Below, in pieces: positions 1-11,100 of a stretch of 64,000 bases of DNA; within the stretch, counting starts at the first letter, position 1, and each line of letters begins with the position of its first letter. This DNA is from Agaribacillus aureus (GTDB lineage Bacteria; Bacteroidota; Bacteroidia; Cytophagales; Cyclobacteriaceae), in contig JAUJEB010000001.1 of the NCBI GenBank assembly GCA_030442055.1, forward strand, positions 2,914,001 to 2,978,000. Reading direction: 5' to 3'. Below the pieces are notes generated by a model. The model was not told the DNA's origin. It ran no database searches and saw nothing but the letters and a program-made list of their open reading frames with translations. A program made the translations under genes and the position numbers.

Positions 1-8
1 AAATAAAC

Positions 9-3000
9 TTAACTCTTCTTAAGCTTAAATTGATTAACTCCGGATTGGAGCTCGGTAGCAATGGAAGCCAGTTGGGTGCTAGCCTCTGAAATATCTTCCA
101 TTCCGGCATCCAATTCCTGCGAGCTGCTGGCTACTTCCTGCGTTCCCGCCGCGGTCTCTTCCGCCACGACTACAATCTGTTCAATATTTTTCACCACCTT
201 ATCGATAGATTGTTTCTGACCACCGGAAGCTTCTTGGATTTCCTGAGAATAGGTAAATGTTTCGTCACTCGAGCTGGCAATTTCCTGGAAGATACTTTCG
301 GCTTCAGTGGAAGCGGTACTACCTTGCCTGACACTGCCCTCCATAGTTTCGATAGCTTTACTGGCCGATTGTGTATCTTTTTGCACATCGCCAATAATCT
401 TTTCTATGTCCACCGCTGATTTGCGGGAATCTTCCGCCAGCTTTCTGATTTCTTCGGCCACTACCGCAAATCCTCTTCCGGCCTCTCCTGCCCTGGCCGC
501 TTCTATAGCAGCATTTAGCGCCAATAAGTTGGTTTGAGCGGCTATATCGGTTATTACATTCAACGTTCTGGCAATTTCATCGGCGCGCTCAGTCAGTACT
601 TTGATGGAGTCTGAGGTCAGATTGGCTGAAGATCCGATTCCTTCCATGTTCTCTACCAGATTTTTGATGATCTTTAAACCGCTTTCGGAGCTCTTTTTTC
701 CGCTCTCGGCAGCCTTATTGATAAGGTTGGCCTTTTTCTCCATTTCAACGGACGATTTCATGACTTCTTCGGCCAGTTTTGAAGATTCGTCCGTTTTTGC
801 TGCCTGATCCTGAGCACCTTTGGACATTTGTGATATCGCTGAAGCCACTTCATTTGTGTTGTTCTTCATGTTCTTGCTTCTATCCATCATGCTGTCAGCA
901 GCGTTGGCCACTTGAAGCGCGCTATCGTCAATGGTACCAAGCAGGCTATTAAGATTTTCCAACGCTTCGTTCAAGGCATCTCCCATTTCTTTAACATAGC
1001 CCTCAGCTACCATATCAAACTTCATGGTCAAGTTACCCTGCGCCATTTCGTTTATTATTTCGTTTACGCTCAGTACCGGAAATTTTACCTTTGAAATATC
1101 TGCCGCTATTTTAATCACCCGGGTAACCTTACCATTAACATCTTTAATGGGGGTATAAGCTGCTTGCAACCACACCGGCTGACCATCCTTTTTGACACGG
1201 GAATATTCCCCGTTTTGTGCAATGCCATTGGCCAGGTCTTTCCAGAATTTAGAGTATTCAGCACTGGCGGCATAGGATGTATCACAGAAAATCCGGTGGT
1301 GTTGCCCTTGAAATTCAGATAAGCTGTTGTAGCCCATGGCGCTGACAAAATTACTGTTGGCCGAGATAATCGTTCCGTCCGGTTCAAACTCTATATAAGC
1401 CCAGCCTGTATCGATCGCTGCCTGACTGTTTTCACCTTTTATACGCCCTGCCACCATATCTGTAATATCAGCGGCGATTTTAATGACTTTTACCACTTTA
1501 CCGCTTTCATCTTTTATCGGCGTGTAGGAAGCGTTAATCCACACTTCTTCACCGTCCTGTGTAAGGCGCTTAAATTCACCGGCCCGGACCAAACCCCTGG
1601 CTAACTCTTCCCAAAACATTTTGTACTCGGCAGAGGAAGCATACTCATTTTCACAGAAAATCCGGTGATGCTTTCCTACTATTTCCTGCTCACTATCATA
1701 ACCCAGTGTTTTGACAAAATTTTCATTGGCCGTAAGTATTGTACCATCCGGTTTAAATTCTATGGATGCCCAGCCTGTGTTTACAGCCGACAGCAGGTGT
1801 TCCCCGGTCAGACGCGCCTCCACCATGCCGGTAATATCAGCAGCAATTTTAATGACTTTTACCACTTTGCCGCTTTCATCTTTTATTGGTGTGTACGAAG
1901 CGTTGATCCACACTTCTTCACCGTCCTGTGTAAGCCGCTTAAATTCACCGGCCCGGACCAAACCCCTGGCTAACTCTTCCCAAAACATTTTGTACTCGGC
2001 AGAGGAAGCATACTCGTCTTCACAGAAAATCCTATGGTGCTTTCCTGCTATTTCCTGCTCACTGTCATAACCCAGTGTTTTGACAAAATTTTCATTGGCC
2101 GTAAGTATTGTACCATCCGGTTTAAATTCTATAGATGCCCAGCCCGTATCAACTGCGGCTTGCAAGTGTTCTCCGGTCAGGCGCGCCTCCACCATGTCGG
2201 TAATATCAGCCGCTATTTTAATGACTTTTACCACTTTACCGCTTTCATCTTTTATTGGTGTGTACGAAGCGTTAATCCATACGTCCTCTCCTTCCTGCGT
2301 AAGCCGCTTAAATTCGCCGGCCCGGATCACGCCTCCCGCCAGGTCTTCCCAGAACATTTTGTATTCAGTAGAGGACGCGTACTCATTTTCACAAAAGATG
2401 CTATGATGTTTTCCAACTACTTCACTTTCATTGTGATAACCCAGTGCTTTGACAAAATTCTCGTTGGCTGAAAGTATTGTGCCGTCTGGCTTAAATTCTA
2501 TGGATGCCCAACCTGTATTTACCGCAGCATGCATGTGCTCTCCCATCAGACGTGCCTGTACCATATCGGTGATGTCTGCGGCTATTTTGACCACTCTTTT
2601 TACGGTACCATTTGTATCTTTAACCGGCGCATAGGAAGCATTTATCCATACAGGACTACCGTCTTTGCGCTGGCGCTTAAATTCTCCGGATTTTTCTATG
2701 CCATTAGCCAGGTCTTTCCAAAAATTTAGATATTCTTGTGATTCAGCAAACGCATCATCGCAAAATATCTTGTGATGCAACCCATCAATCCTGTCTCCTT
2801 TGCCATACCCCATAGCGCTCATAAATTTATCATTGGCTGATATTATGGTGCCATCAGGTTCAAATTCTATAACTGCCCAACCATTCATAACGGCAGTTTC
2901 TATGCTGCTTGCCTTTCCGTTGTCTAGCTTACCATTCGTCGACTTGCCATTGCCTGTCGCACTACCATTTGACCTCTTTGCAGAAGTCGTGGTGGAAGCC

Positions 3001-3020
3001 CCATTTTTTCCTAGTGCCAT
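9..3020 (-). CDS. Soluble methyl-accepting chemotaxis protein with five tandem PAS domains
   Basis: A 1003-residue protein. Residues 1-36 are low-complexity Gly/Asn/Ser/Thr/Lys. Five PAS domains follow with an exact 123-residue period (the conserved Gly-Trp pair falls near residues 47, 170, 293, 416 and 539). Each has the HH-x-IFC and ADIT signatures of the Aer/BdlA-type PAS group. A short HAMP-like linker (about 655-715) leads to the MCP signalling coiled coil, whose conserved hairpin tip ([20 protein letters not shown]) lies near residue 840. There is no transmembrane segment or signal peptide, so it should be a cytoplasmic receptor for an intracellular or redox cue, acting through CheA/CheW. 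No che genes are in view. PAS 2-4 are close to identical even in DNA, which indicates recent tandem duplication. The start is the only Met before the first PAS domain; the stop is 9 bases from the window edge. Function as an MCP is secure; the ligand is unknown. Confidence 0.93.
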   Translation of the reverse strand: MALGKNGASTTTSAKRSNGSATGNGKSTNGKLDNGKASSIETAVMNGWAVIEFEPDGTIISANDKFMSAMGYGKGDRIDGLHHKIFCDDAFAESQEYLNFWKDLANGIEKSGEFKRQRKDGSPVWINASYAPVKDTNGTVKRVVKIAADITDMVQARLMGEHMHAAVNTGWASIEFKPDGTILSANENFVKALGYHNESEVVGKHHSIFCENEYASSTEYKMFWEDLAGGVIRAGEFKRLTQEGEDVWINASYTPIKDESGKVVKVIKIAADITDMVEARLTGEHLQAAVDTGWASIEFKPDGTILTANENFVKTLGYDSEQEIAGKHHRIFCEDEYASSAEYKMFWEELARGLVRAGEFKRLTQDGEEVWINASYTPIKDESGKVVKVIKIAADITGMVEARLTGEHLLSAVNTGWASIEFKPDGTILTANENFVKTLGYDSEQEIVGKHHRIFCENEYASSAEYKMFWEELARGLVRAGEFKRLTQDGEEVWINASYTPIKDESGKVVKVIKIAADITDMVAGRIKGENSQAAIDTGWAYIEFEPDGTIISANSNFVSAMGYNSLSEFQGQHHRIFCDTSYAASAEYSKFWKDLANGIAQNGEYSRVKKDGQPVWLQAAYTPIKDVNGKVTRVIKIAADISKVKFPVLSVNEIINEMAQGNLTMKFDMVAEGYVKEMGDALNEALENLNSLLGTIDDSALQVANAADSMMDRSKNMKNNTNEVASAISQMSKGAQDQAAKTDESSKLAEEVMKSSVEMEKKANLINKAAESGKKSSESGLKIIKNLVENMEGIGSSANLTSDSIKVLTERADEIARTLNVITDIAAQTNLLALNAAIEAARAGEAGRGFAVVAEEIRKLAEDSRKSAVDIEKIIGDVQKDTQSASKAIETMEGSVRQGSTASTEAESIFQEIASSSDETFTYSQEIQEASGGQKQSIDKVVKNIEQIVVVAEETAAGTQEVASSSQELDAGMEDISEASTQLASIATELQSGVNQFKLKKS
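1230..2530 (-). repeat. 369-bp in-frame tandem repeats encoding PAS domains 2-4
   Basis: Inside the chemotaxis gene the PAS units repeat with a 369-bp (123-codon) period. For example, the same 35-base stretch beginning caaaacattttgtactcggc occurs at 1612 and again at 1981. Units 3 and 4 differ at few positions, while units 1 and 5 are clearly more diverged. This points to recent in-frame duplication of the central units. The limits given are approximate. Confidence 0.8.
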
Positions 3021-3431
3021 TTTAGTTTATTTTTATTATCTATTGGTTACAATGTTGATTTGATTGTATCAATTAGTCATTGGAGCAATGATCTCCATGC
3101 AAATTTTTATAAAAAAGCAGTCAATAATATTGTTATCAACTCCAGCAAAAATCAGGTGGTTCTGCCTGATTGCCTGTCAGCTTTTACCAAAAATTTTGAA
3201 GACTTTAAATTTTCTTAGTGCCTGAATAAAGGCTTTGGTCTATCAAGACTTTTGTTGTTACACGTTCATTGCGTCAATCACACACTCATATTTCCGGATC
3301 CAAACTTGAGGGTTTCTCCGGCAATCAGGCCTTAAAATATCAAGGCCAACGTAAGCTCCCGGCGCCGGGGATACTTTTCTTACGAAACTAATTTAAAGCG
3401 TATTCTATTCTTCAAATGTATTTATTATCCC

Positions 3432-3445
3432 AAACACTAGTGTTT
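3432..3445. promoter_or_regulatory. 14-bp perfect palindrome (possible operator)
   Basis: AAACACTAGTGTTT reads identically on both strands, about 410 bp upstream of the chemotaxis receptor start. It could be a dimeric regulator site. No neighbouring regulator gene points to it, so the function is a guess. Confidence 0.25.
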
Positions 3446-4342
3446 CCAAAGTGACCCTGAAAAAAATTGATGTAATGTTTTTAAAAAATCAAATTTTTAT
3501 TTGTCTGATTATCATAACAAAAGCTGTAATCTTTTATCAATGATCAAACGATGCACTTACCAGTTGAACACGGTGATATTAAAGTCCATAGCCCAATAAA
3601 GAACCGGATTTTTTTTATCTGTTATTTCATCGAAAATCAAATACTTCTATTCATTTTTCTTTAGGATATCTTATAAAATATAGGTCACAAAGCCAAAAAT
3701 GGTGGTTTTCATCGCCCGGGCCAGTTTCCTAAGGACCTGCATAAAGATACAACGGCAATGGTAGCTATCGAAGCAAGATATTAGAATTGTTCAATTTGTA
3801 CAGGCAAAAAATAGCTCCCGGATCTACTAAGCCGCTTCGCTCAAAACAGATTTTTGATTTTTTCCCGGTTAATTTAAGAAAATAGGTATAAGTACTCAGT
3901 AATGAAATCAGCCTCTTCTGTAAATTCGCAAAATGTAAAATCAAAAATTTCACTAAACATCTCATCTCCGAGACTTCAACATCTGCTCTCCTTTCAGGCA
4001 TTTTTGATAATACCGATCAAAAACCCGGGTTAATCAAGAAGGTTACCCTAACGGGTAGAATATACTTATTTCTCCAAAATTGATGGTTTCCAACATATTT
4101 TACCCATTCGGGAGACCCCTTTGTAGCTAATTATAAATACTGTTTAAAATTCCTGATAAACGACCAAATCCAAATGTATTCAGAACGTAGTTTATAGCTA
4201 CTATCAATAGTTGCCATCAACTGGAACTTCATCCTCCATCACCTGACATTTAGCCATTAATATTATTGCTTTATTGTGTAATTTTGTTTGTAAAAATTTT
4301 CAAAGTCGTGTTTGGCCGGAGAGCGTATTGAGGCAATAAAAC

Positions 4343-4399
4343 GTATAAATACCTATTAAAAAATAGTATAAACACCTCTATGAAAACAAGTATTTATAC
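4343..4399. repeat. GTATAAATAC repeat cluster upstream of DUF1080 gene
   Basis: GTATAAATAC at 4343-4352 has its exact reverse complement GTATTTATAC at 4390-4399. A near-direct copy (GTATAAACAC) lies between them at about 4367-4376. The cluster is about 270 bp before the DUF1080 start and may be a regulator-binding array or simply AT-rich sequence. Confidence 0.25.
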
Positions 4400-4667
4400 C
4401 TACAAGATTTTATTATTAAATACCGGGCTGCAAAAAGTGATTCCATTCGCCATCTTCTTAAAATACCTTTTTTTAATCCCCTTGAAATGTGCAGGTTCCG
4501 GTTCATAAAACACGCGAGTTTTAAGCTTTTTTGATGGAAGTTCAATCATGTGTTTTATTTCACATTTTGTTGAAATCGGTAGAAAAGACTGGATATAATG
4601 AAGCTTACTTTGTAGATTACATTTCGAATAAAACTAAACCCCTTTTTTAACCTTAAATTCTACAGAA

Positions 4668-5264
4668 ATGAGATCTAAGTTACTGGCATTTACCATAGCG
4701 TTTATGATGTCGGGTCTTTTGGTTCAGGCCCAAAATGTTAAAATGAAAAAAATCTTTGACGGAAAGAGTTTCCGGGGCTGGGTCGAGCCAGACAACAATA
4801 TTTGGTGGAAAGCTGAAAATGGGGTGCTTTCGGCAAAAAGTGGTCCCGAAAGAAAAGGATCTATTTTGTGGACGGAAAAACCGTATGAAGACTTTATTGT
4901 TCAAGCCGACTTCAAGTTTGGGGAAGGTACAGTTGATTCAGGGATATTTTTAAGGACCGACAAACAGCAGATCCAGATTGGCATTTCCGGATCGTTAAAA
5001 CGAGACATGACCTGCTCGCCATATATTCCGGGAAAAGGATATCCTGTAGAAGCGGAGGGTGTGAAAGAACTGCTGAAACACAATGACTGGAACACCATGA
5101 AAGTTCAGGCGAAAGGAAGCGTTTACACCGTATGGCTCAACGAGCAAAAGGTTATGACCTACACTTCCGACAACGCCATTGAAAAAGGACCGATAGGTTT
5201 ACAATTACATCCTAAAAATGAAATGTCCATTAGTTTTCGGAATATTAAGGTTGCCAGCCTATAA
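4668..5264 (+). CDS. Secreted DUF1080 (3-keto-glycoside hydrolase-like) protein
   Basis: A 198-residue protein starting with a cleavable signal peptide (hydrophobic residues 5-20, then AQA before QNVKM). The rest is one DUF1080 domain with a concanavalin-like jelly-roll fold. Typical motifs are the FDGKS-FRGW segment near residue 31, W-x-ENGVL, the DSGIFLR segment and the C-terminal IGLQLHPKNE-ISFRNIKV. DUF1080 proteins in Bacteroidota are periplasmic or secreted, and characterised members act on 3-keto-glycosides. This one is compact compared with the 321-residue paralogue at 57.6 kb. The next gene is 57 bp downstream and co-transcription is possible. The family call is firm; the substrate is not known. 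Confidence 0.8.
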   Translation: MRSKLLAFTIAFMMSGLLVQAQNVKMKKIFDGKSFRGWVEPDNNIWWKAENGVLSAKSGPERKGSILWTEKPYEDFIVQADFKFGEGTVDSGIFLRTDKQQIQIGISGSLKRDMTCSPYIPGKGYPVEAEGVKELLKHNDWNTMKVQAKGSVYTVWLNEQKVMTYTSDNAIEKGPIGLQLHPKNEMSISFRNIKVASL

Positions 5265-5321
5265 CATTTTTAAAGCGAGCAAGGTGGTATCCGCTGCCGG
5301 CGGCAATAAGAAAATCGATAT

Positions 5322-5705
5322 ATGACAACGGAAATAACAGAAATCCGGGGGCAGCTGAAGGATTTGTTAATGGAATATTCAGGACCCTTGAGGGTTAGGG
5401 TAGATAAGGAAACAAATTTCGAAGTTAACGGTACCGTAGAAGCGCCGCAAGGTAAAAAGATGGTTCAGGGAATATATTTTTCAAGTATTGTTCCAAAACA
5501 AAAAGATGTACGTTTCTATTTTTATCCTGCCTACACTCATCCGGACAGTTTTGAAGACATATCGGAGGAACTAAAAAAATTCAAAAAAGGTAAATCCTGT
5601 TTTCACGTTAAATATTTAAATAACGAACTGGAAGAGGAAATCAGAAATATAATCGGAAAAGCCGTTGCAATCTATAAAAGTGAAGGATGGCTGGAGAATG
5701 ATTAA
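5322..5705 (+). CDS. Small conserved-looking cytoplasmic protein, function unknown
   Basis: 127 residues with no signal peptide or membrane segment. Residues 40-120 read as a compact alpha/beta domain, with a FYFYPAYTHPD strand-turn, a KKGKSCFHVKYL segment and a C-terminal helix ending YKSEGWLEND. The GKSCFH...YKxxGW pattern recalls small DUF1801/YdhG-like proteins, but I cannot confirm that membership. It follows the DUF1080 gene by 57 bp on the same strand and ends at a strong terminator. Confidence 0.6.
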   Translation: MTTEITEIRGQLKDLLMEYSGPLRVRVDKETNFEVNGTVEAPQGKKMVQGIYFSSIVPKQKDVRFYFYPAYTHPDSFEDISEELKKFKKGKSCFHVKYLNNELEEEIRNIIGKAVAIYKSEGWLEND

Positions 5706-5736
5706 ATGTTTTGTTCCACGCGGAAAAGGTTTAAAA

Positions 5737-5771
5737 AGCAAAATCAAGTCTTTTGAAGACTTAATTTTGCT
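5737..5771. terminator. Bidirectional rho-independent terminator
   Basis: A 14-bp stem (AGCAAAATCAAGTC with GACTTAATTTTGCT, one mismatch) around a 7-base loop, with A-rich and T-rich flanks on the two sides. It sits between the convergent 127-residue protein gene (ends 5705) and the pirin gene (ends 5782), so it can serve both. Confidence 0.8.
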
Positions 5772-5781
5772 TTAATTGTAT

Positions 5782-6492
5782 TCAGCCCATCGGCACTTCC
5801 ATCAGTAAGATTTTTGTATTGCCACTGGTGGTAATACTCAGCTGTTCGGTATCCCAAATACCAAGACCATCACGTCGCTGCAATGCTTCACCATTAACGG
5901 TTGCCTCCCCTTCCAGTACAAATACATAAACGCCATTGCCTTTTCTTTTTAAATGATAGGAAGTTTCTACTCCCTTGTCAAAGTCGCCCAGATGAAACCA
6001 GGCATCCTGGTACACCCACACGCCGTCATCATCCGGGTTGGGACTCAGCACCTGATAAAACTGGTTCCTCTTTTTAAGGTTTTCAATAGATATCTGGTCA
6101 TAGCGCGGCTGAACATTTTTCTGATTTGGAAATAACCAGATCTGTAAAAACCGGACCTCTTTATCCTGGTTTTTATTATACTCGCTGTGATATATGCCCG
6201 TTCCGGCACTCATTACCTGTACGTCCCCTTCCTTGATCACGGTGCTGTTCCCTACACTATCCCGGTGCTCCAAATCGCCAAACAGTGGAATAGAGATAAT
6301 TTCCATATTATCATGTCTGTGTTTACCAAATCCCATTCCCTGTGCAACTACATCATCATTCAGAACACGTAATACCCCAAAATTCATTCGCTCCGGATTG
6401 TGATAACCGCCGAAACTAAAAGAGTGGTGCGAATCCAACCAGCCATGATTGGCGTGGCCCCTGGTATCTGCTTTATGCAATATTGTTTTCAT
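5782..6492 (-). CDS. Pirin family protein (YhhW-type cupin)
   Basis: 236 residues, the normal length for bacterial pirins. The N-terminal cupin has the hallmark HSFSFGGYHNPERMNFG segment and metal-site residues His58, His60 (KHRHDNMEI) and His102, Glu104 (GIYHSEYN). The C-terminal cupin is the usual degenerate one. Bacterial pirins are cytoplasmic iron-type cupins; some oxidise quercetin in vitro, and their physiological roles vary. The gene lies 160 bp downstream of the AraC-type regulator on the same strand, suggesting that regulator controls it. The start ATG is followed by the conserved KTILHKADTRG N-terminus. Confidence 0.9.
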   Translation of the reverse strand: MKTILHKADTRGHANHGWLDSHHSFSFGGYHNPERMNFGVLRVLNDDVVAQGMGFGKHRHDNMEIISIPLFGDLEHRDSVGNSTVIKEGDVQVMSAGTGIYHSEYNKNQDKEVRFLQIWLFPNQKNVQPRYDQISIENLKKRNQFYQVLSPNPDDDGVWVYQDAWFHLGDFDKGVETSYHLKRKGNGVYVFVLEGEATVNGEALQRRDGLGIWDTEQLSITTSGNTKILLMEVPMG

Positions 6493-6652
6493 TTTTTTCT
6501 CCTTATTTGAAAGTATGTTTATACATTAAAATACGTTATATCAGCCACCAGGAGCCATACAAAAATGGCTGGTTCGCATGTGAAAATGTTGGAAAATGTG
6601 CTTTAGAAGATTGCCTTCCCGTTTCGGTGAACTACCGCAAGGGGTTTAATCT

Positions 6653-7537
6653 TTATTGGGTTGTGCTGTTTCTAAATTCAGTTGGTGACAGACCTGTGCT
6701 TTTTTTGAAAAACGCACTAAAATGTAGTGGTTCTTTAAACCCGAGTTCGGCGGCTATCTGCTTTGCCGAATTGGTCGAGTATAATAACATTCGTTTGGCC
6801 TCCATAGAAATACGATCGAGTATATATTCCTTGGCGGTGCAGCCAATCGCATTTTTGATGACCGTATTAAGGTGTTTGGGAGTCACAAAGAGTAATTCTG
6901 CGTATTCTTTCACTTTATGCCATTGGCGGAAGTGTACTTCGACCAAATGCCTGAAGTCCTGTAAAACCGGTGAGACCTCATTCATCTCCTTTGGCCTTTC
7001 AAGGTTACATACCTTGTTACAATGAATGAGAAAGAGTTTCATCAAAGCCCCCAACGCCTGGTACTTAAAACTTTCGTCGGTGTTAAAAAACTCCTGCATT
7101 TCCTTCATGATAGCCTTTATCCTGGCAACAACGTCGGAGGTAAGCGCCAACGGCGGAGATTCGCTGTATGGTTTGAACAAATTAATATTGGTAATAAATT
7201 CCGTTGATATATTACTCCTGACCAAAAAATCATTGGAGAAGGTGATGATGTAACCCTTTGGCTTCGCGGTGGTATCTATCTGATGTATCTGTCCGGGGCT
7301 AACAAAAAACACCAGGTTATCACTGATGGGATAGCTATTGAAATCAATGAGGTGCCGCCCCTCACCTTTTCCCACCCAGACGATGGTATAGAAGTCATGA
7401 CGATGTGGCTTGTTGGTTTTCCCATTTGTACGCTCATAAATAGCTTCCATGCTATCTATGTTGAAAAATCGTTTTGGAAATGCTTCATTGGCCAGGCGAT
7501 AAACTTTAATTCCATGAGCGTTTTTCATGATCAACAA
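6653..7537 (-). CDS. AraC family transcriptional regulator with cupin sensor domain
   Basis: 294 residues. Residues 30-110 form an AraC-type cupin sensor (HRHDFYTIVWVGKGEGRHLIDF, then FFVSPGQIHQID). Residues 190-290 form the double helix-turn-helix, including FVTPKHLNTVIKNAIG and ELGFKEPLHFSAFFKKSTGLSPTEFR. An alternative start is Met4. It is encoded upstream of pirin on the same strand and divergently from the isomerase gene at 7722, with a 184-bp shared promoter region. The family call is firm. The inducer is unknown, and the pirin and isomerase genes are the obvious candidate targets. Confidence 0.9.
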   Translation of the reverse strand: MLIMKNAHGIKVYRLANEAFPKRFFNIDSMEAIYERTNGKTNKPHRHDFYTIVWVGKGEGRHLIDFNSYPISDNLVFFVSPGQIHQIDTTAKPKGYIITFSNDFLVRSNISTEFITNINLFKPYSESPPLALTSDVVARIKAIMKEMQEFFNTDESFKYQALGALMKLFLIHCNKVCNLERPKEMNEVSPVLQDFRHLVEVHFRQWHKVKEYAELLFVTPKHLNTVIKNAIGCTAKEYILDRISMEAKRMLLYSTNSAKQIAAELGFKEPLHFSAFFKKSTGLSPTEFRNSTTQ

Positions 7538-7721
7538 GACTTTGATTTAAACCCTATAAAATTAGCGATTTTTTTCTGTCGGCTGCATAAGCAAGAGACT
7601 GACATTACCGCTGAATTGACATGATAAGAAAGTTGTCAATTCCATGAATCCAAATTAAATTAGTACCTGGATTCTGCGGTAGACCTTTTCGGATAACTTC
7701 ACTACAAATAAATTAGAGACT

Positions 7722-8066
7722 ATGCCACACTTTATTATAGATTGCTCAGAGAATATATTAAACCTGAAGCCCGCCGAGGAAATAATCAGGGAAGTGCATG
7801 ATACTGCGGATGCTACAGGCCTTTTTGCCAAGGGAGATATCAAGGTTCGCATCAACCCGTTTAACCTTTTTACAGTGGGTAATTCCAAAGACGATTTTAT
7901 CCACATCATCGCACATATCATGGGAGGCCGAAGCTCGACACAAAAGAAAAATCTCTCTACACAGATAATAAAGAAACTAAAAACCTTCTTCCCCGACGTT
8001 CCCATTATTTCGATGGATGTAAGGGATATCGACAAGACCACCTATAGTAACAGGAAAATGGTCTGA
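7722..8066 (+). CDS. 5-carboxymethyl-2-hydroxymuconate isomerase family protein (tautomerase superfamily)
   Basis: 114 residues beginning Met-Pro-His-Phe-Ile-Ile-Asp-Cys-Ser-Glu-Asn. That is the characteristic N-terminus of CHMI (HpaF-type) enzymes, whose Pro becomes residue 1 after Met removal and acts as catalytic base. The remaining alpha/beta tautomerase pattern is also present. CHMI isomerises a carboxymethyl-hydroxymuconate in homoprotocatechuate degradation. No other hpa genes are in view, so the real substrate may be another 2-hydroxymuconate-type acid. It is divergent from the AraC regulator and convergent with the UnbV lipoprotein gene. Confidence 0.8.
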   Translation: MPHFIIDCSENILNLKPAEEIIREVHDTADATGLFAKGDIKVRINPFNLFTVGNSKDDFIHIIAHIMGGRSSTQKKNLSTQIIKKLKTFFPDVPIISMDVRDIDKTTYSNRKMV

Positions 8067-8100
8067 CCGCACCAGCATACTTTTATACTGCTCTTCGGGT

Positions 8101-11100
8101 TTATTGGCTTGAGGCCATCGCATTCAGGTTAATTTCATCACCTTTAAAATTGTAAATAATAACCTGCTCCTCCTCACCGGTCAATTCTAAAAACCGGGAA
8201 CTTTGTGATAAATAGGATGAGCCGTAATAGAATTCATGGATACGCTCCGAACCGTCCTGCAAGACTATCTTAGCCTTTAAGGCCTCTTTTGGAATCTTAA
8301 TCAGGTTTACGGGTTTACCCTCTTTCCGGTAAGTTTTCAGATCTTCCGAATTTCGCGAAAATATATGGGTCAGTTCCTTCCCGGTCATAACCACGGCGGA
8401 TCCCTTTACGTCACCATCGACCATCAAACCACTTTCAGCAGGGCTTACAGGCTTAAATTTTCCGGTTCCGTCACCGATCATCAATAGCCCGATGGAGGCA
8501 TCGTAACGACCAATCAATACTTCGGTACTGTAGTTATTACCTGTTATCAATACATCCTGAAAACCATCCAGATTAAAATCCCGGATACTGATTCCAAAAA
8601 TGGTGGAAAACTGTGCCTGTACAGGCAACCTGCTAATGGCGAAACGACCTTGCCCCAGGTTCTCAAGGTAGCACGAGGCTAATTGGTAAGCTTTCAAAGA
8701 CAGTGCATTATCCATTTGTTCTTTTGACAAAACATCTGAAATATCAGCTTTCGCATAAGCGGCATAACTTGCATACTTTTTCTTAAAATGCGGTACCTGA
8801 CGCAACAAATCATCCCTGGCATGGACCGGATATTCAACACCATCCACAAAGTAGGTAAGAATAGGATCTATGAATCCGTTCTGATCATAATCGGCGGCGT
8901 ATACATTAATTGGTTGTTCAGGCGAAGCACGGTATTTACTGTTGAGTCCCAGATTTCCGATGATGTAATCGGTGTCGCCATCATTATCAAAATCCGCTCC
9001 CGCGATGCTGTTCCACCAGCCGTTGGTTTGCGGAAGGCCGGTTTCAGCAGTTATATTCTCGAGTTTTCCATTGTTATTTCTAAAAAACTGAACAGGCATA
9101 AACTCCCCAACTACCAGCAGGTCGGTATCAAAATCATTATCAAAATCAGTCCAGATGGCGTCAGTCACCATACCTACCTCTCTTAATCCTTTAGCCAGTA
9201 CATCTGTTTGATCTGTAAATTTGCCGCCTTCATTTATCAGCAACTTGCTTGCTCCCGGAAAGGGATAGGCCAAGGGAGATAATCGGCCACCAACAAACAG
9301 ATCCAGGTCACCGTCCTGGTCAAAGTCGGAAGCCCTGACACAGGAACCGGAGGAACGCAAATCCGGCAAGGCATCGGATGCCAACGTAAAATTTCCGTGG
9401 CCATCGTTAAAATATAACCTGTCGCAATAATATTCCGAATCCGGCAAAAATTCATTGCTGCCGCTGACCACGTAGAGGTCATTATCATGATCATTATCCG
9501 CATCAAAAAACAAAACCCCGGTGTCCTCTTCATACTTATCTTCATCGGAGGTCAAAGGTACAATCCAGAAGCTGTTATTGCCGGTTTGTAAAAAAAGCCG
9601 GCCGGCATACTGATAACCACCGCCTACAAAAAAATCATCCTGGCCATCGCCATTAACATCACCAACTGCGATACCCGGTCCTTGCCGGGAGTGTTTATGA
9701 GGCAATAAAAACTGCCGGCTGAAGTCGTTATAGAATTTATCAACATGTTTATAACTTGAAACTAAAGACTGACTGGTTTCAGTCAATACGGTAGGTTTTG
9801 GTATTATTGTCTGGTCAGGTGATGCAGGTGTGGACTTTTTGTCAATAATCAATACCTGATCACTTTTTACCTGGTACCTCCATTGTATAGCGCCGTCTGG
9901 CCAAAGAATCCGGATGCTGTCGACAACTTCTACGTCTCCAAGACCAAAATGCAACGGGATATCAACCGATGACTGGTATCCGCGGCTTGGCGCCACTCTT
10001 TTTAGCTGAATTTGTCCCGAAGCATACAACGCAGCCGTGGCCCCTATAGCCAACGGGTTTAATGAATCTCCCCGTAAAGTCAGCTGAAGAAAATGATGTT
10101 CCAATTGCTCATTGGCAAGATTCTCATAAATAAAGGCGGGTGCATTGATATTATTAATCACCACCTCCAGATCACCATCAAGATCGAGATCCCCATAGGC
10201 GACCCCATTGGAAAGGGACGGCTCATCAAACCCCCAGGAGGTGGATACATCGTTGAAAGTAAGGTCCCGGTTATTTTGAAAAAGAAAATTAGATACTTTG
10301 AGCGACGGCATTTCTTTGGCTTTTTGTTTGATAATTGCATCAATACTGTCGGGGTTGAGTTTTCCCGAAAGTGTCGCGGTATAATTGATAAAATCCAAAT
10401 CAGTAATATCTCTCAGGTAACCATTGGTTATCAACAAGTCTTTCCATCCGTCATTGTCAAGATCAGCCCAAAGCGGCGCCCAACTCCAGTCTGTGGCATG
10501 TATGCCGGACAGCTGACTGATTTCGCAGTACACGGGATGTCCATTTTTTGTGGCACCACTGTTGTACTGCAGGGTGTTTCTCATGTATTGTGGCATATAT
10601 CCCTGCTCCAGCGTATATTCAAAGAGATTATAATTTAGAGGCCCGGCCATTTTTTTGAAATGATAATTATCCGGAGGCAACATGTCCAGGGTCACTACAT
10701 CTGTCAGTCCATCGTTATTAAAATCCGAAAGATCGTTGCCCATACCAAACTGGCTGAGATGTTTAAAATAAAGACTGGCGCTTTCCGAAAAAGTGCCGTC
10801 CTGATTATTAATGTAAAGAAAATCATTGGCAATAAAATCATTGCTAACATATACATCTTCCCATCCGTCGTTGTTAAAGTCGCTGATGCCAATGCCGAGG
10901 CCAAAACCATCAAACAATATTCCCGCCGGCTTTGTAACATCTGAAAAAGTAAGATCCCCGTTATTTCGGTACAAGCGGTCGTTGGCCGGTCCGCTGCCAT
11001 CATTGATGATCGCACTTACCTTGTTCGGGTTTCTGACTTCATTGGTATGATTGAGCAAATAGAGGTCTAGATCACCGTCTTTATCGTAATCAAAAAACGC

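Larger units (their letters stand above)
3021..4667. other. 1.65-kb gene-poor intergenic region
   Basis: Lies between the divergent chemotaxis receptor (minus) and DUF1080 gene (plus). It is AT-rich and has no convincing reading frame; a 78-codon minus frame at 3765-4001 has no recognisable features. It contains a perfect 14-bp palindrome at 3432-3445 and a cluster of GTATAAATAC-type repeats at 4343-4399. I see no RNA gene in it. It presumably carries both promoters. Confidence 0.6.

Noticed and set aside
1665-2471. Several plus-strand frames of 100-145 codons opposite the PAS repeats
   Set aside because: They repeat with the same 369-bp period as the PAS units and are antisense shadows of the chemotaxis gene.
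1230-2530. Regular repeats suggesting a CRISPR-like array
   Set aside because: The unit is 369 bp, in frame and encodes PAS domains; there are no short repeats or spacers.
3765-4001. 78-codon minus-strand frame in the long intergenic region
   Set aside because: No recognisable domain, signal or context; composition is like the surrounding non-coding DNA.
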